Assembly (NCBI RefSeq): GCF_030064125.1
Contig: NZ_CP125957.1
Location: 3,348,001 to 3,412,000, forward strand
Origin: Pseudomonas sp. G2-4
Lineage (GTDB): Bacteria; Pseudomonadota; Gammaproteobacteria; Pseudomonadales; Pseudomonadaceae
Length of the DNA stretch: 64,000 nt
Direction: 5' to 3'
A program made the translations under genes and the position numbers. The notes beneath the pieces are model-generated. The model had not been told where the DNA came from. It ran no database searches and saw only the letters and a program-made list of their open reading frames with translations. Numbering within the stretch: position 1 is the stretch's first letter; each line of letters opens with the position of its first letter. This document shows positions 1 through 8,628 of this stretch, piece by piece.

Positions 1-252
1 CTGACAGACTGCAATGGCATCGGGTGTAAGTTGATCGGCACGCCCTGGACCGACGGGAACCTGATGAAGATCGAGGGCAGTCCTTACTCGTCGCTAAGGC
101 AAGAGCAGCTCGACGCCGGTACGCCGGAAGCCCTGGTCAACGTACTGTATCTGGCGGCGTTGGCGGATGTGCGATTGTTGATCTTTGACCCCGACGCTAC
201 CGCTTTGGATGGGCTAGCCATTTATGACGAAATAGCAACGCGTTCAACTTAA
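1..252 (+). CDS. 3' end of an ICE-associated conserved protein (partial)
   Basis: The reading frame is open from the first base, so only the C-terminal 83 residues are present and the start lies upstream of the window. The visible part includes a GTPWTDGN segment and ends with a short hydrophobic strand-turn stretch (VRLLIFDPDA). It resembles the small conserved proteins that sit just before the PilL gene in Pseudomonas ICEs, possibly the DUF5983 group, but I am not sure of the family. A strong intrinsic terminator follows it. Confidence 0.55.
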   Translation: MTDCNGIGCKLIGTPWTDGNLMKIEGSPYSSLRQEQLDAGTPEALVNVLYLAALADVRLLIFDPDATALDGLAIYDEIATRST

Positions 253-295
253 CACGACCCGTCTTGAATCAACTTACTCACTGAATCGCTCCTTC

Positions 296-338
296 ACCTC
301 ATGTCAGGTTCTGCACTGAATCTGACATGAGGTTTTTT
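296..338 (+). terminator. Intrinsic terminator directly before pilL
   Basis: A perfect 12-bp stem (296-307 with 322-333) around a 14-base loop is followed by a T run. It ends the upstream partial gene. The run of T stops two bases before the pilL start codon, leaving no room for a Shine-Dalgarno sequence, so the same hairpin may act as an attenuator for the conjugation operon (inference). Confidence 0.8.
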
Positions 339-340
339 CC

Positions 341-883
341 ATGGAGCGTCTTTTCACGCCTGTCTGCCTGCTGGGTTTATTGAGCGCATGCACGGCGCAG
401 ACCCCCACCCCATTGCCGACCAGTCCAGAGACTGCCGGTGGTTCCAATCGGGCCCAGCTTTCAAGGAGTACAGCCGAAGAGAGTCATCCGACAGAGCTCC
501 GCTATGGCCGCTATACGCTAGTCAGCACCGAGCCCACGACAGAGCAACGTGATCTTCTCGCTCAAATCATTGACGTGAGCATTCCGTCCAACCTGAATCC
601 CTCGGTACAGGAGGCGATGCACTACGTGCTGCAGCGCTCAGGTTATTCGCTCTGCCCTGCTGCCGAACCAGTAAAGATACTGTTTACCCGGTCTCTGCCC
701 GCCGCCCATTACCGGCTCGGCCCGATCTCATTACGCAACGCTCTACAAGTACTGGCTGGCCCCGCCTGGCAACTCACGATCGATGAGGTCAGCCGTTCGG
801 TCTGCTTCGAACGGCAAAAAAATGATGCTGCCGTCATGCGGGTCGCACCCAGCGTGCCCCATCAGCCGGAGGCACGCCCATGA
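341..883 (+). CDS. PilL-like ICE lipoprotein (TIGR03748 family)
   Basis: First gene of the mating-pair-formation cluster. The protein has a lipoprotein signal with a lipobox ending at Cys17 (LLSAC), so it is probably outer-membrane anchored. Residues about 52-165 match the PilL N-terminal type domain: an RYTLVSTEPT start, then an ALQRSGY-like helix (YVLQRSGYSLCP) and a final LAGPAWQLTIDE segment, as in STN/secretin-like N-domains. In this ICE family PilL opens the conjugation operon. The start is fixed by the signal peptide, yet no ribosome binding site precedes it because a terminator hairpin abuts the ATG. It overlaps the next gene by four bases (ATGA). Confidence 0.85.
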   Translation: MERLFTPVCLLGLLSACTAQTPTPLPTSPETAGGSNRAQLSRSTAEESHPTELRYGRYTLVSTEPTTEQRDLLAQIIDVSIPSNLNPSVQEAMHYVLQRSGYSLCPAAEPVKILFTRSLPAAHYRLGPISLRNALQVLAGPAWQLTIDEVSRSVCFERQKNDAAVMRVAPSVPHQPEARP

Positions 884-1551
884 AAGCCTCGACGTTCCAA
901 ACCCTCATTGTCGGCTCACTTTGCCTGGCGATCTCCGGGCTCAGTGGTGGTTTGTATAACCAGTATCAACGCGTGACCGAGCTGGAAAATGCCAACGCAC
1001 AACGCCTACAGACTCTGGATTCCCTGCAACGTGATTCAAGCACTCTCATGGATGCACAGGAGAAGCTGCAGTACGCGCTGAAAGACTTGAAGCAGATGGT
1101 CGACTCCGGTGAACAACAGGCCAATACACTCGACCCGATGTTGGATCAATGGGCGCAAGAGATTCAGGAGCTACGCGAAGGTCTGGCAGACCGTGCCGCC
1201 GCAGCCGACATGATCGCGTTACGTGCACGACTTGAGCACGTCGAGCAGCAACTCCTGGACCTCAAGACGCAGCCATCACTCCCACCACCGACGTCTTCCT
1301 CGGCCAAGCCGAAAAAAGCCGCTCGCCCCAAGCCTGCCCCGCTCTCGCCGCCATTCTCAGTACTGGGTGTCGAGTCTCGCGGTGGCGAGCGCTTTCTGGC
1401 GGTCGCTCCTCCTGATAGTCGTTCGCTCGAGGATATCCAGTTGCTGCACAACGGCGAGCAGTTCGGCACCTGGCAGCTGAAGGTGCTGGAGCCGAACGCG
1501 GCCATCTTCACGGTGCCCACTCAGCCAGACCAGACCGTGCAACTCCCTTGA
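880..1551 (+). CDS. Membrane-anchored coiled-coil ICE protein
   Basis: The protein has one N-terminal membrane segment (about residues 8-28), a long heptad-rich region (about 30-130), a Pro/Lys/Ser linker (about 131-157) and a compact C-terminal domain beginning near PPFSVLGVESRGGERFL. This layout suggests an inner-membrane anchor with a periplasmic stalk and a small beta domain. It overlaps pilL by four bases and precedes the TIGR03759 gene, the usual place of a poorly described ICE protein. I do not know its function; a scaffold role in the mating channel is inference from architecture and position. Confidence 0.75.
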   Translation: MKASTFQTLIVGSLCLAISGLSGGLYNQYQRVTELENANAQRLQTLDSLQRDSSTLMDAQEKLQYALKDLKQMVDSGEQQANTLDPMLDQWAQEIQELREGLADRAAAADMIALRARLEHVEQQLLDLKTQPSLPPPTSSSAKPKKAARPKPAPLSPPFSVLGVESRGGERFLAVAPPDSRSLEDIQLLHNGEQFGTWQLKVLEPNAAIFTVPTQPDQTVQLP

Positions 1552-1560
1552 GAAACGATC

Positions 1561-2280
1561 ATGAACCGAGCGCTACTGTCCCCCATCGTCTGTCTCGTTT
1601 CACTACTTAGCACGGGCGCTGCGATGGGCAACCCTGTCACGACACCGTCAAGGATTCAGGACACACAATCCACTTTACTGGGGCGCTCGCACTCTGAACA
1701 GGCGGCAAACTGGGGTCTGACGGAGCAAGAGTGGACACGCTTCGAACAGATCCAAGCCGGCCCGCGCGGCTTCTGGAGCCCGAACCTGGACCCGCTGACC
1801 GCGCTCGGCGTCGAGGCAGAGACCGACCAAGAGCGCCGACGCTATGCCGAACTTCAGGTAGCCTTGGAGGCCAAACGCGCCGAGCGCGAGTTGGCGTACC
1901 AAAACGCTTACACCGCGGCCTGGACCAAGCTGTTTCCCGGGCTGCTACCGATCCAAAGCATGGCATCCCCGTCCCCTGCCAGCTCATCGGTCGTGCCGCG
2001 CCCTGCTTTGTTTGTGGAGGACCACTGCCCAGTGTGTACCGCCGAAGCGCAACGCCTGCAAAGCAGCGACACGGCGTTCGATATCTACTTGGTGGGCAGC
2101 CAAGGTGAGGATGAACGCGTCCGTCGCTGGGCTCGGCAAGCGGACATCGATCCGAGCAAGGTCCAACGCCGGCAGATCACCCTGAACCATGACCGTGGTC
2201 GCTGGTTCAGCCTGGGTGCTCCGGGGCCATTGCCCGCCACATTTCAACAGGTGAATGGACAATGGCAACGCCTCGACTGA
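1561..2280 (+). CDS. ICE protein, TIGR03759 family
   Basis: Signal peptide at residues 1-23, then the family hallmark WGLTEQEW, the GPRGFWSPNLDPLTALGVEA segment and a charged helix (EAKRAERELAYQNAYTAAW). These are the features of the TIGR03759 integrating-conjugative-element family. The C-terminal half contains a CPVC pair (near residue 155), like a thioredoxin-type active site, so a thiol-disulfide or periplasmic folding role is possible (inference). It lies 9 bases after the coiled-coil gene and overlaps the next gene by 19 bases, so it belongs to the same transcript. Confidence 0.85.
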   Translation: MNRALLSPIVCLVSLLSTGAAMGNPVTTPSRIQDTQSTLLGRSHSEQAANWGLTEQEWTRFEQIQAGPRGFWSPNLDPLTALGVEAETDQERRRYAELQVALEAKRAERELAYQNAYTAAWTKLFPGLLPIQSMASPSPASSSVVPRPALFVEDHCPVCTAEAQRLQSSDTAFDIYLVGSQGEDERVRRWARQADIDPSKVQRRQITLNHDRGRWFSLGAPGPLPATFQQVNGQWQRLD

Positions 2281-2810
2281 GTGGTCTTACACTGATGCTG
2301 ACGGTGCTCGCAGCCCAGGCTGAGGAACTTCCGCCGCCAGCCTATCAATTGGTGGCGCATGACGCCGACATCCCTTCTACAGTGCTGTTCGCAATTGCCT
2401 TGCAGGAGAGCGGTATCCGCGTTCATGGTCGACTGCTGCCCTGGCCTTGGACTCTGAACATCGCCGGAATACCTTATCGATTCACCACCCGAGCGGCCGC
2501 CTGCGACGCTTTGCTTCAAACACTCGCCCGGCACAACGCCAAGCGGGTCGATGTCGGTCTTGGACAAACCAACCTGGGTTTCCATGAGCAACGTTTTTCC
2601 AGCCCCTGCGAAGCCCTTGACCCCTACCGGAATCTCGCCGTCACCGCCGCGCTGCTGCAGGAGCATCACGCCGCCACTGGTGACTGGGTGTCAGCTGCCG
2701 GACGCTATCACCGCCCAGTAGGAGGAGCGCCGGCAGCGCGTTATCGCGCTGGATTTTCCCGGCAACTCGAACGGTTGCTGGTTTCCGTCAAAAAGGGCAC
2801 ACCGCCATGA
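2262..2810 (+). CDS. Lytic transglycosylase of the ICE transfer cluster
   Basis: The protein has a signal peptide of about 20 residues and a lysozyme-like transglycosylase SLT domain. The likely catalytic Glu lies in the IALQESGI motif, followed by the DVGLGQTNLGFH and NLAVTAALLQEHH segments that form the rest of the fold. Such enzymes open gaps in peptidoglycan so that the conjugation apparatus can cross the periplasm. The start lies inside the upstream gene (19-base overlap) and the end overlaps the next gene by four bases, which suggests translational coupling. Confidence 0.85.
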   Translation: MATPRLSGLTLMLTVLAAQAEELPPPAYQLVAHDADIPSTVLFAIALQESGIRVHGRLLPWPWTLNIAGIPYRFTTRAAACDALLQTLARHNAKRVDVGLGQTNLGFHEQRFSSPCEALDPYRNLAVTAALLQEHHAATGDWVSAAGRYHRPVGGAPAARYRAGFSRQLERLLVSVKKGTPP

Positions 2811-3322
2811 GGCAAATATTCCTTACCTGTTATTTCATCCTGTTCTTGGCACCTGTAGCCCAGGCGAAACCAATCGTAGTCAGGGATCCGGCTGGCGACC
2901 TCACCCAATCCTGTTTCCAGGCCACGGACCTGTCCATAAATAACAGAATTCAGGCTTCCCGGGCCGTGCATGCAGACCTGTCCAGGTTTGCCAATGAGAA
3001 CTGGATATTACCGATCAGCAGTTCTCGGCTGAGCCCCGGCCAGATCACTCCCCGCGCCCTGATCATGGCTGGTTTGCAGCCATTTTTCCTGGTCGGTGAC
3101 GATCCCCAGTCGCTGGCTTGGTTGCGTCAACACGCGGCTGAACTGCAGGAAATGGGCGCGGCAGGCCTCGCCGTCGAAGTGGCCAATACTGAAGCCCTGG
3201 CCCGGATTCGAGCAGCCGCTCCGGGCATCACCATCCTGCCGGTCAACGGCAACGACATCGCCACTCGCCTGCAGATTGAGCACTACCCCGTCTTGATCAC
3301 CGCCACCTCATTGGAACAGTGA
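2807..3322 (+). CDS. ICE protein, TIGR03765 family
   Basis: Exported protein with a signal peptide ending near residue 21 (AQA), then a conserved VVRDPAGD segment, a PISSSRLSPGQITPRAL region and a C-terminal HYPVLITATSLEQ. The segments near ILPVNGNDIATRLQ and YPVLIT follow the pattern of the TIGR03765 ICE family, which always sits just before TraD. The molecular role is unknown. The ATG overlaps the transglycosylase stop and its own stop overlaps the traD start. Confidence 0.82.
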   Translation: MRQIFLTCYFILFLAPVAQAKPIVVRDPAGDLTQSCFQATDLSINNRIQASRAVHADLSRFANENWILPISSSRLSPGQITPRALIMAGLQPFFLVGDDPQSLAWLRQHAAELQEMGAAGLAVEVANTEALARIRAAAPGITILPVNGNDIATRLQIEHYPVLITATSLEQ

Positions 3323-5436
3323 GTCGGGTCATGGCCGAGCATGCGATGGAGTCTAAGCTCAGGCCAGCGGTGGAGTTGTACACCGTAGCGATCTGTATCG
3401 CCGCCGCAGTACTATGCGTGCACTCGCCCTGGGCTGTTGCCCTGTCCCCCGCCATCGGTCTGGTTGCAGCGCTGGCCTATACCCTGTTCTGCCTTCTCCG
3501 GCTGCGGCAAGCCTGGGAGGTGTTGCGCTATCGACGCAATATTCGCCGGCTACCCCGCTACGAGCTGACCAGTCGGCAGATTCCGGTTAGCCGTAAGCAT
3601 CTGTTCATGGGCCGCGGCTTTCGCTGGACCCGGCTGCACACCCAGCGCTTGGTTGAGGCTCAAGACCCGGCGGTCGCTCACTATGTCGAGCAACCGACCA
3701 GCTATCGTCTGGCACGCGGACTAGAACGCCGCCTGGAACATGCACCGTTTCCGCTCTCTACATTGGCCCGTGTCACCGCCTGGGACAGTGCTTTCAATCC
3801 ATTACGACCTTTGCCCCCGGTCGGTGGTTCGCCGCTGTTGCATGGGGTCGAGCCCGATGAAACGGAAGTCAGCCTGCCGCTGGGCGAACGGGTCGGACAC
3901 ACCCTGGTGCTGGGCACGACCCGTGTCGGCAAAACGCGACTCGCCGAGGTGTACATCACCCAGGACATACACCGCGTCGAACACGAGGTAGTGATCGTCT
4001 TCGATCCGAAGGGCGACGCCGACTTGCTCAAACGCATATACGTCGAAGCCAAACGCGCCGGTCGAGAAAAGGAGTTCTATGTTTTCCATCTAGGCTGGCC
4101 GGAGATCTCCGCTCGCTACAACGCCGTGGGACGTTTCGGTCGTATCTCAGAGGTGGCGTCACGCATCGCCGGGCAACTCAGCGGCGAAGGAAACTCCGCA
4201 GCTTTCCGTGAGTTCGCCTGGCGCTTCGTCAATATCATTGCCCGGGCGCTGATCGAGCTGGGCCGACGTCCGGACTACCTGCAGATTCAACGCCATGTGG
4301 TCAACATCGATGCACTGTTCATCGAATACGCCCAGCAGTTCTTCGCCAGAACCGATCCGAAGGCGTGGGAAGTGATCGTCCAGCTTGAAGGCAAGCTCAC
4401 TGAGAAAAACATTCCCCGGCATATGGTGGGACGCGAAAAGCGTGTGGTGGCCATCGAGCAGTACTTGGCGGTGAAGCGAGTGTTTGATCCAGTCATGGAC
4501 GGGCTGCGCTCGGCGGTACGATATGACCGCACTTACTTCGACAAAATCGTTGCCTCGCTACTTCCGCTGCTGGAGAAACTCACCACCGGTAAGACTGCCC
4601 AGTTACTTGCACCCAACTACACCGATTTAGGCGACCCAAGGCCAATCTTCGATTGGATGCAGATCATCCGAAAACGCGGCATCGTCTACGTCGGTCTCGA
4701 TGCGTTGACCGATGCCGAAGTCGCCTCCGCAGTGGGCAACTCTATGTTCGCCGACTTGGTCTCCGTCGCGGGCCACATCTACAAACATGGCATTGACCAC
4801 GGCCTGCCCGCATCGGGCAGCAGCAGTGACAAGCTGCCGATCAATCTGCATGCCGATGAGTTCAACGAGTTGATGGGCGATGAGTTCATTCCGTTGATTA
4901 ACAAGGGCGGCGGTGCAGGTATCCAGGTAACCGCCTACACCCAAACCCTCAGCGATATCGAAGCACGTATCGGCAACCGCGCCAAGGCTGGCCAAGTGAT
5001 CGGCAACTTCAACACCCTACAGATGCTACGGGTGCGCGAAACCGCCACTGCGGAGCTGCTCACCCAGCAGTTGCCCAAGGTCAATGTGCTGACCAAAACC
5101 CTCGTGTCGGGAGCCACCGACACTTCCGATCCTGAGGCCAACACGGACTTCACCTCCTCTTCACAGGACCGTGTCAGCAGCACCAGCGTGCCGCTCATCG
5201 AGCCGGCGCACATCGTTAGTTTGCCCAAGGGGCAAATGTTCTCATTTCAGGCAGGTGGCCAGCTCTGGAAAGTCCGTATGCCGTTGCCAAAACACTCCAA
5301 TGACGATGCCATGCCCAAGGACCTGCTGGAACTCACCCAGCGAATGCGGGCCACCTACAACGAGCAAGCGGGGCAATGGTGGAGCGCCAGCGGTGGCGGC
5401 CCAACAATTAACTTCGATTTGAATCAGGTGAAGTAG
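3319..5436 (+). CDS. traD: Type IV conjugative coupling ATPase TraD (TIGR03743)
   Basis: Coupling protein that links the relaxase-DNA complex to the secretion channel at the inner membrane. Two membrane segments near residues 20-55 precede the ATPase domain. The Walker A is GTTRVGKT (about residues 199-206) and the Walker B is VIVFDPKGD (about 225-233). A later HADEFNELMGDEF segment is typical of the VirD4/TraG motor. Length (705) fits the SXT/ICE TraD family. The start chosen is a GTG overlapping the upstream stop; an ATG four codons later is an alternative. It is followed by the TIGR03747 membrane protein, the usual partner. Confidence 0.95.
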   Translation: MSRVMAEHAMESKLRPAVELYTVAICIAAAVLCVHSPWAVALSPAIGLVAALAYTLFCLLRLRQAWEVLRYRRNIRRLPRYELTSRQIPVSRKHLFMGRGFRWTRLHTQRLVEAQDPAVAHYVEQPTSYRLARGLERRLEHAPFPLSTLARVTAWDSAFNPLRPLPPVGGSPLLHGVEPDETEVSLPLGERVGHTLVLGTTRVGKTRLAEVYITQDIHRVEHEVVIVFDPKGDADLLKRIYVEAKRAGREKEFYVFHLGWPEISARYNAVGRFGRISEVASRIAGQLSGEGNSAAFREFAWRFVNIIARALIELGRRPDYLQIQRHVVNIDALFIEYAQQFFARTDPKAWEVIVQLEGKLTEKNIPRHMVGREKRVVAIEQYLAVKRVFDPVMDGLRSAVRYDRTYFDKIVASLLPLLEKLTTGKTAQLLAPNYTDLGDPRPIFDWMQIIRKRGIVYVGLDALTDAEVASAVGNSMFADLVSVAGHIYKHGIDHGLPASGSSSDKLPINLHADEFNELMGDEFIPLINKGGGAGIQVTAYTQTLSDIEARIGNRAKAGQVIGNFNTLQMLRVRETATAELLTQQLPKVNVLTKTLVSGATDTSDPEANTDFTSSSQDRVSSTSVPLIEPAHIVSLPKGQMFSFQAGGQLWKVRMPLPKHSNDDAMPKDLLELTQRMRATYNEQAGQWWSASGGGPTINFDLNQVK

Positions 5437-5526
5437 CCATACCCTGACCTAGGTTTCGATTCAGCAAACACGCATTCGGCAGGCGCCGTGACGGCATCAA
5501 CTCTACGGTGCACAATGGAATGAACG

Positions 5527-6258
5527 ATGACTACTTCCGCCCAGAACACGTCGCCACAGCCGATCCAGCGTCCGGGAATGATCGTCTCGACCATCAGCCT
5601 GTTCATACGCATCATCGGCTTGCTGATGGCCTCATTGCTGTTCTCGATCCCGATCGAGTTTGCCGGTCTCCTGCTGTTCTGGGGTGATCAGGGCTGGCGA
5701 CATAGTCAGGCCATGCTAACCAGTGAGTTGGCCTGGCTCAGCGAGCACTTCAAGTCTTCACTTCTCATCCAACAGCCCGCGCCAGCGATTGTCCATTTGC
5801 TGGATTTCCTGAATCAGTGGCTGCTGGTCAAGACTGGCTTCGCGGACTTTTCCCAGCAGGCGGGGGTGTCGAGCCAAGGCAACGGCTTCTGGAGCTGGAT
5901 CAACCAGCTCTACGTGAGCATTGAGGATTTCGTGCTGGCCGCGGTGTATGTGACCTTTACCTTCGTGGTGCGCCTGACCATTCTAGTCCTGGCAGCACCA
6001 TTATTTTTGCTGGCCTCGCTAACAGGCTTTGTCGATGGTTTGATGCATCGCGATTTGCGCAAATTTGGAGCAGGTCGAGAAAGCAGTTTTGTTTATCACC
6101 GCGCTAAGCGAACAGTGATACCACTGCTAGTCGTGCCCTGGTTCATATACTTGTCACTACCCTTTTCGCTCAACCCCATGGCGGTATTTCTGCCTTGCGC
6201 AGCGATGCTCGCGGTGTCCATGGCAATTACAGCTGCGACGTTCAAAAAATATCTCTGA
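5527..6258 (+). CDS. ICE membrane protein, TIGR03747 family
   Basis: Integral membrane protein with hydrophobic segments near residues 20-50, 135-175 and 195-240 and an amphipathic middle part. The RHSQAMLTSELAWL and SIEDFVLAAVYVTF stretches and the position right after TraD identify the TIGR03747 ICE family. It probably forms part of the inner-membrane mating complex or assists TraD (inference). It is the last gene before the first cargo pocket. Confidence 0.85.
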   Translation: MTTSAQNTSPQPIQRPGMIVSTISLFIRIIGLLMASLLFSIPIEFAGLLLFWGDQGWRHSQAMLTSELAWLSEHFKSSLLIQQPAPAIVHLLDFLNQWLLVKTGFADFSQQAGVSSQGNGFWSWINQLYVSIEDFVLAAVYVTFTFVVRLTILVLAAPLFLLASLTGFVDGLMHRDLRKFGAGRESSFVYHRAKRTVIPLLVVPWFIYLSLPFSLNPMAVFLPCAAMLAVSMAITAATFKKYL

Positions 6259-6425
6259 GTGCGACACGAATGCTTATCTGCGGAAGTGTTCAGGAGGCTA
6301 GCTCATGAGAGGCCTAAGCTCCCAGTCGTAAGGAGCCGCCAGTTTCAGCAACGCGAAATTGCGCTTTTTTTACTGACCCAGCCCCGCGATGCGAGACTTG
6401 GGGTGCAACAGGCGACTTTTCCCTG

Positions 6426-6617
6426 TTACTTGCGCTTTGCTTTGAAAGCCACTTTCCCGTCCTTCGCTGTGTGACCACTGTCAGCCACCAGACGCCGAGC
6501 GAACCGGTTTGCCTGCGCAGCATCCGCCGCATCGAACTCGGCCAGTTCAACGCCGCCGCCGGCAAAAGTGATGGTTACGACAAACGGGTAAAGCTCACGT
6601 TGCGGCATGCTGTTCAT
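6426..6617 (-). CDS. Small hypothetical protein in ICE cargo pocket
   Basis: A 63-residue product with a beta-rich N-terminal half (YPFVVTITFAGGGVELAEF) and an alanine-rich helix (DAADAAQANRFARRLV), ending in a basic tail. It could be a small nucleic-acid or protein-binding domain; I do not recognise the family. It is the last of a run of minus-strand genes that oppose the conjugation operon. A start six bases downstream (MPQREL) is possible. Confidence 0.5.
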   Translation of the reverse strand: MNSMPQRELYPFVVTITFAGGGVELAEFDAADAAQANRFARRLVADSGHTAKDGKVAFKAKRK

Positions 6618-6629
6618 GGCACGTTTCCC

Positions 6630-6758
6630 TTACGAACGCGCTGCTGCGCGGGCCTTCTGTTCCAGCTCGATGCAGCGCAGGACCTGGACTTTTGTAGCGG
6701 TGCCCTGTGCCCACTTCGATTGCAGGCTTTTCAGGGTGGACTTCTCTCTTACGGTCAT
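6630..6758 (-). CDS. Short basic hypothetical protein in ICE cargo pocket
   Basis: A 42-residue basic product starting MTVREKSTLKSLQSKW and ending in an arginine/alanine-rich helix. This start is chosen because the longer version (to 6860) has an unlikely composition. It sits 12 bases before the 63-residue gene on the same strand, so the two probably share a transcript. No family is recognised. Confidence 0.4.
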   Translation of the reverse strand: MTVREKSTLKSLQSKWAQGTATKVQVLRCIELEQKARAAARS

Positions 6759-6778
6759 GGCTCGACTTCCTTTAACAA

Positions 6779-7156
6779 TTAGGCCTGCGGGAGAACGCAT
6801 TGTGCTGCGCGGTGAACTATCCCACGCACCTGCGCGCCTTCCATATAAAAACCGTCGCACCAGATTTCCAGATGACTCCCCCGTGCTATCCGAACTGGCC
6901 GGCCTTTTAGCCCCAGCCGAGCTCGAGCATCATCATTTGGAAATTTGGCACGTAAAATGGAATCCGCGAACTCGCCATAAACTGTGACGACACCTGATCC
7001 GCCGTCGCTTGTGAAGTCCTCAGGGCCTGCAATAGCTAACGCTTTCTGAACAACTTTCAAATCAGCATCATTGAACATAAAATTGCCGTTCTTGAATGCT
7101 CTGGCCCGGTAGTAGTCGCTTTCGAAAACCTGGCCTTGTTCAAAGGCAGCATTCAT
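6779..7156 (-). CDS. Hypothetical protein, possibly a DUF4942-like fragment
   Basis: The 125-residue product contains DYYRARAFKNGNFMF, which is reminiscent of the C-terminal part of DUF4942 proteins common on Pseudomonas ICEs (low certainty), followed by a domain ending HLEIWCDGFYMEG. The frame stays open upstream to about 7291, with readable protein (FQTLDEKIFQPRALES) before this ATG. The gene may therefore start further upstream or be the 3' part of a longer, broken gene. Confidence 0.5.
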   Translation of the reverse strand: MNAAFEQGQVFESDYYRARAFKNGNFMFNDADLKVVQKALAIAGPEDFTSDGGSGVVTVYGEFADSILRAKFPNDDARARLGLKGRPVRIARGSHLEIWCDGFYMEGAQVRGIVHRAAQCVLPQA

Positions 7157-7221
7157 CGCCGATTCCAGGGCGCGAGGCTGGAAGATCTTTTCATCAAGTG
7201 TCTGAAATTTGACATTGCATC

Positions 7222-7408
7222 CTAGCTGCCGCCTGCCTTGAGGATTTTGGCCCGCTCGGCACCGTAAAAAACGATCACCCCTTGCGCGATCTCAAGACCT
7301 TACTCTATTACTTCGGGCTTACGCGCCGCAGCCAATTTCAGGATGTAGTCGGCTGGTAAGCCCCGGCCCCCAAACCATGGCTCGGCTTTGCTATCCAGCA
7401 ATTGAACG
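7222..7408 (-). pseudogene. Remnant of an ICE cargo gene with in-frame stop
   Basis: The minus strand reads as plausible protein (LLDSKAEPWFGG, then KLAAARKPEVIE) up to a TAA at 7300-7302. It then continues in the same frame as GLEIAQGVIVFYGAERAKIL to a TAG at 7222-7224. Good coding character on both sides of a single stop suggests a decayed 3' end of a gene whose start is lost. It lies directly upstream of the minus-strand cargo genes. Confidence 0.4.
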
Positions 7409-7588
7409 TCACACCGTATGACTCATTCCAAAAGTAAGTTGAAGCCCATTCTATACAGGCCCTACTATCATGCGTATTTATTGGCTTTCCGAAGAATACG
7501 CGATAATCTTACTTTCGACCGCAGACAGTGGATCTGCTGATTAACTGTCCACAAGATTACCAACAACCTATCTACATGGAGTTCATAG

Positions 7589-8227
7589 ATGTTTCGTCAA
7601 TCCCTCGCTGTAATCGGCAATTTGGCCGCCGTTGCTTTTGTCGCTCTGCTCGCCGGACCAGGCGTAGTTCACGCACAAGAGTCCCATAGTTTTACTATTA
7701 AAAATAATAGCGGAGCAGAAATAATCCTAACCAGCATGCACGGATATTGTGTCAAATCAATAGATTGGCCGCGCTCTATCGCCGCGGGAGAAACTGCAAC
7801 CATAAACTGGGTCGATTCCAACAATGGCACTGAAATAGAATGGATGGCTGCACACGGTGCCCAGAGCGCTCGAACTCGCGCTGGCCACCCCCAGTCTAAG
7901 GGAATAGATGGAGTTATGTGCGCTAATTCACAAAAATGGGTCGATTTCCAAGTGGATGGTTACCAGGGAACCTATGGAGTGGTTCATCGCAAAATAGATG
8001 GCGATTGGTACAATGGCCAATTTTGGGCTACGTCCATCCAGATTACCTCTGACGGCTTGGGTTGGAAGGTGGTCGAATCGGACGTAGTTCCCGATAACGT
8101 TTCTGCCTCTTGCAGCCACTCAGATTGCTTCGGGGAATTTAGCGAAATGGTCGCCAATGGTAAGGACAGTTATAATTGGCCCCGCCTTTATAGAACAGAA
8201 GACGGATATCAATTTCAGATTAACTAA
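7589..8227 (+). CDS. Secreted protein of unknown function (cargo)
   Basis: A 212-residue product with a clear signal peptide cleaved after VHA (about residue 29). The mature part begins with a beta-rich SFTIKNNSGAEIILTS segment and has four or five cysteines (GYC, VMC, SCSHSDC) that could form disulfides, plus many Trp, Asn and Asp. Base composition is visibly more AT-rich than the neighbours, which suggests separate transfer. It has no counterpart in the ICE backbone, so it is cargo. Aegerolysin- or lectin-like beta folds are a guess only. Confidence 0.7.
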   Translation: MFRQSLAVIGNLAAVAFVALLAGPGVVHAQESHSFTIKNNSGAEIILTSMHGYCVKSIDWPRSIAAGETATINWVDSNNGTEIEWMAAHGAQSARTRAGHPQSKGIDGVMCANSQKWVDFQVDGYQGTYGVVHRKIDGDWYNGQFWATSIQITSDGLGWKVVESDVVPDNVSASCSHSDCFGEFSEMVANGKDSYNWPRLYRTEDGYQFQIN

Positions 8228-8249
8228 TGTGATTCTGAACCTTCGCGAA

Positions 8250-8281
8250 CGAAGAGGGTTCGTCATACCGATCCCTCTTCG
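8250..8281. terminator. Hairpin after the secreted-protein gene
   Basis: A perfect 9-bp inverted repeat (8250-8258 with 8273-8281) with a 14-base loop lies 23 bases past the stop codon of the secreted protein. No T run follows on the plus strand, so it may be a weak terminator or an mRNA-stabilising hairpin. Confidence 0.5.
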
Positions 8282-8377
8282 GCTGCGTCGCCTGATCAGA
8301 AGAAAACCTGACTAGAGCATAGCCGACTGCGGCAAGCCCGGCAGCAAGTACCAGTCGCACTTGGATCGTCGAACAGA

Positions 8378-8611
8378 TTACTGATCGGTCGGGACGGCGT
8401 TCAGGGCGAATGCCAAAGCTTCACCGGCCTCGGTAAGCAGGTAATGGCCGAACAGCGTCTGAACCATCAGCCCACGGTTCACCAGGGCAGTGCAGGTGCG
8501 TACGCGGGCAGCAAGAGACAGAGGGCCATGAACGCCAAAATCATCGTAGTCATCGCCGTTGCCCATGCGTTTGAGTACATTTCCCATCGGCCCGCTGAGC
8601 TTCGTTGTCAT
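8378..8611 (-). CDS. Small hypothetical protein, winged-helix-like end
   Basis: A 77-residue product starting MTTKLSGPMGNVLKRM. The second half (LAARVRTCTALVNRGLMVQTLFGHYLLT, read in parts) has the helix-strand-strand rhythm of a small winged-helix domain, so DNA binding is possible. It lies 17 bases downstream of the next minus-strand gene and is probably co-transcribed with it. No specific family is recognised. Confidence 0.5.
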   Translation of the reverse strand: MTTKLSGPMGNVLKRMGNGDDYDDFGVHGPLSLAARVRTCTALVNRGLMVQTLFGHYLLTEAGEALAFALNAVPTDQ

Positions 8612-8628
8612 GGCGTCGTTTCCGTGAT

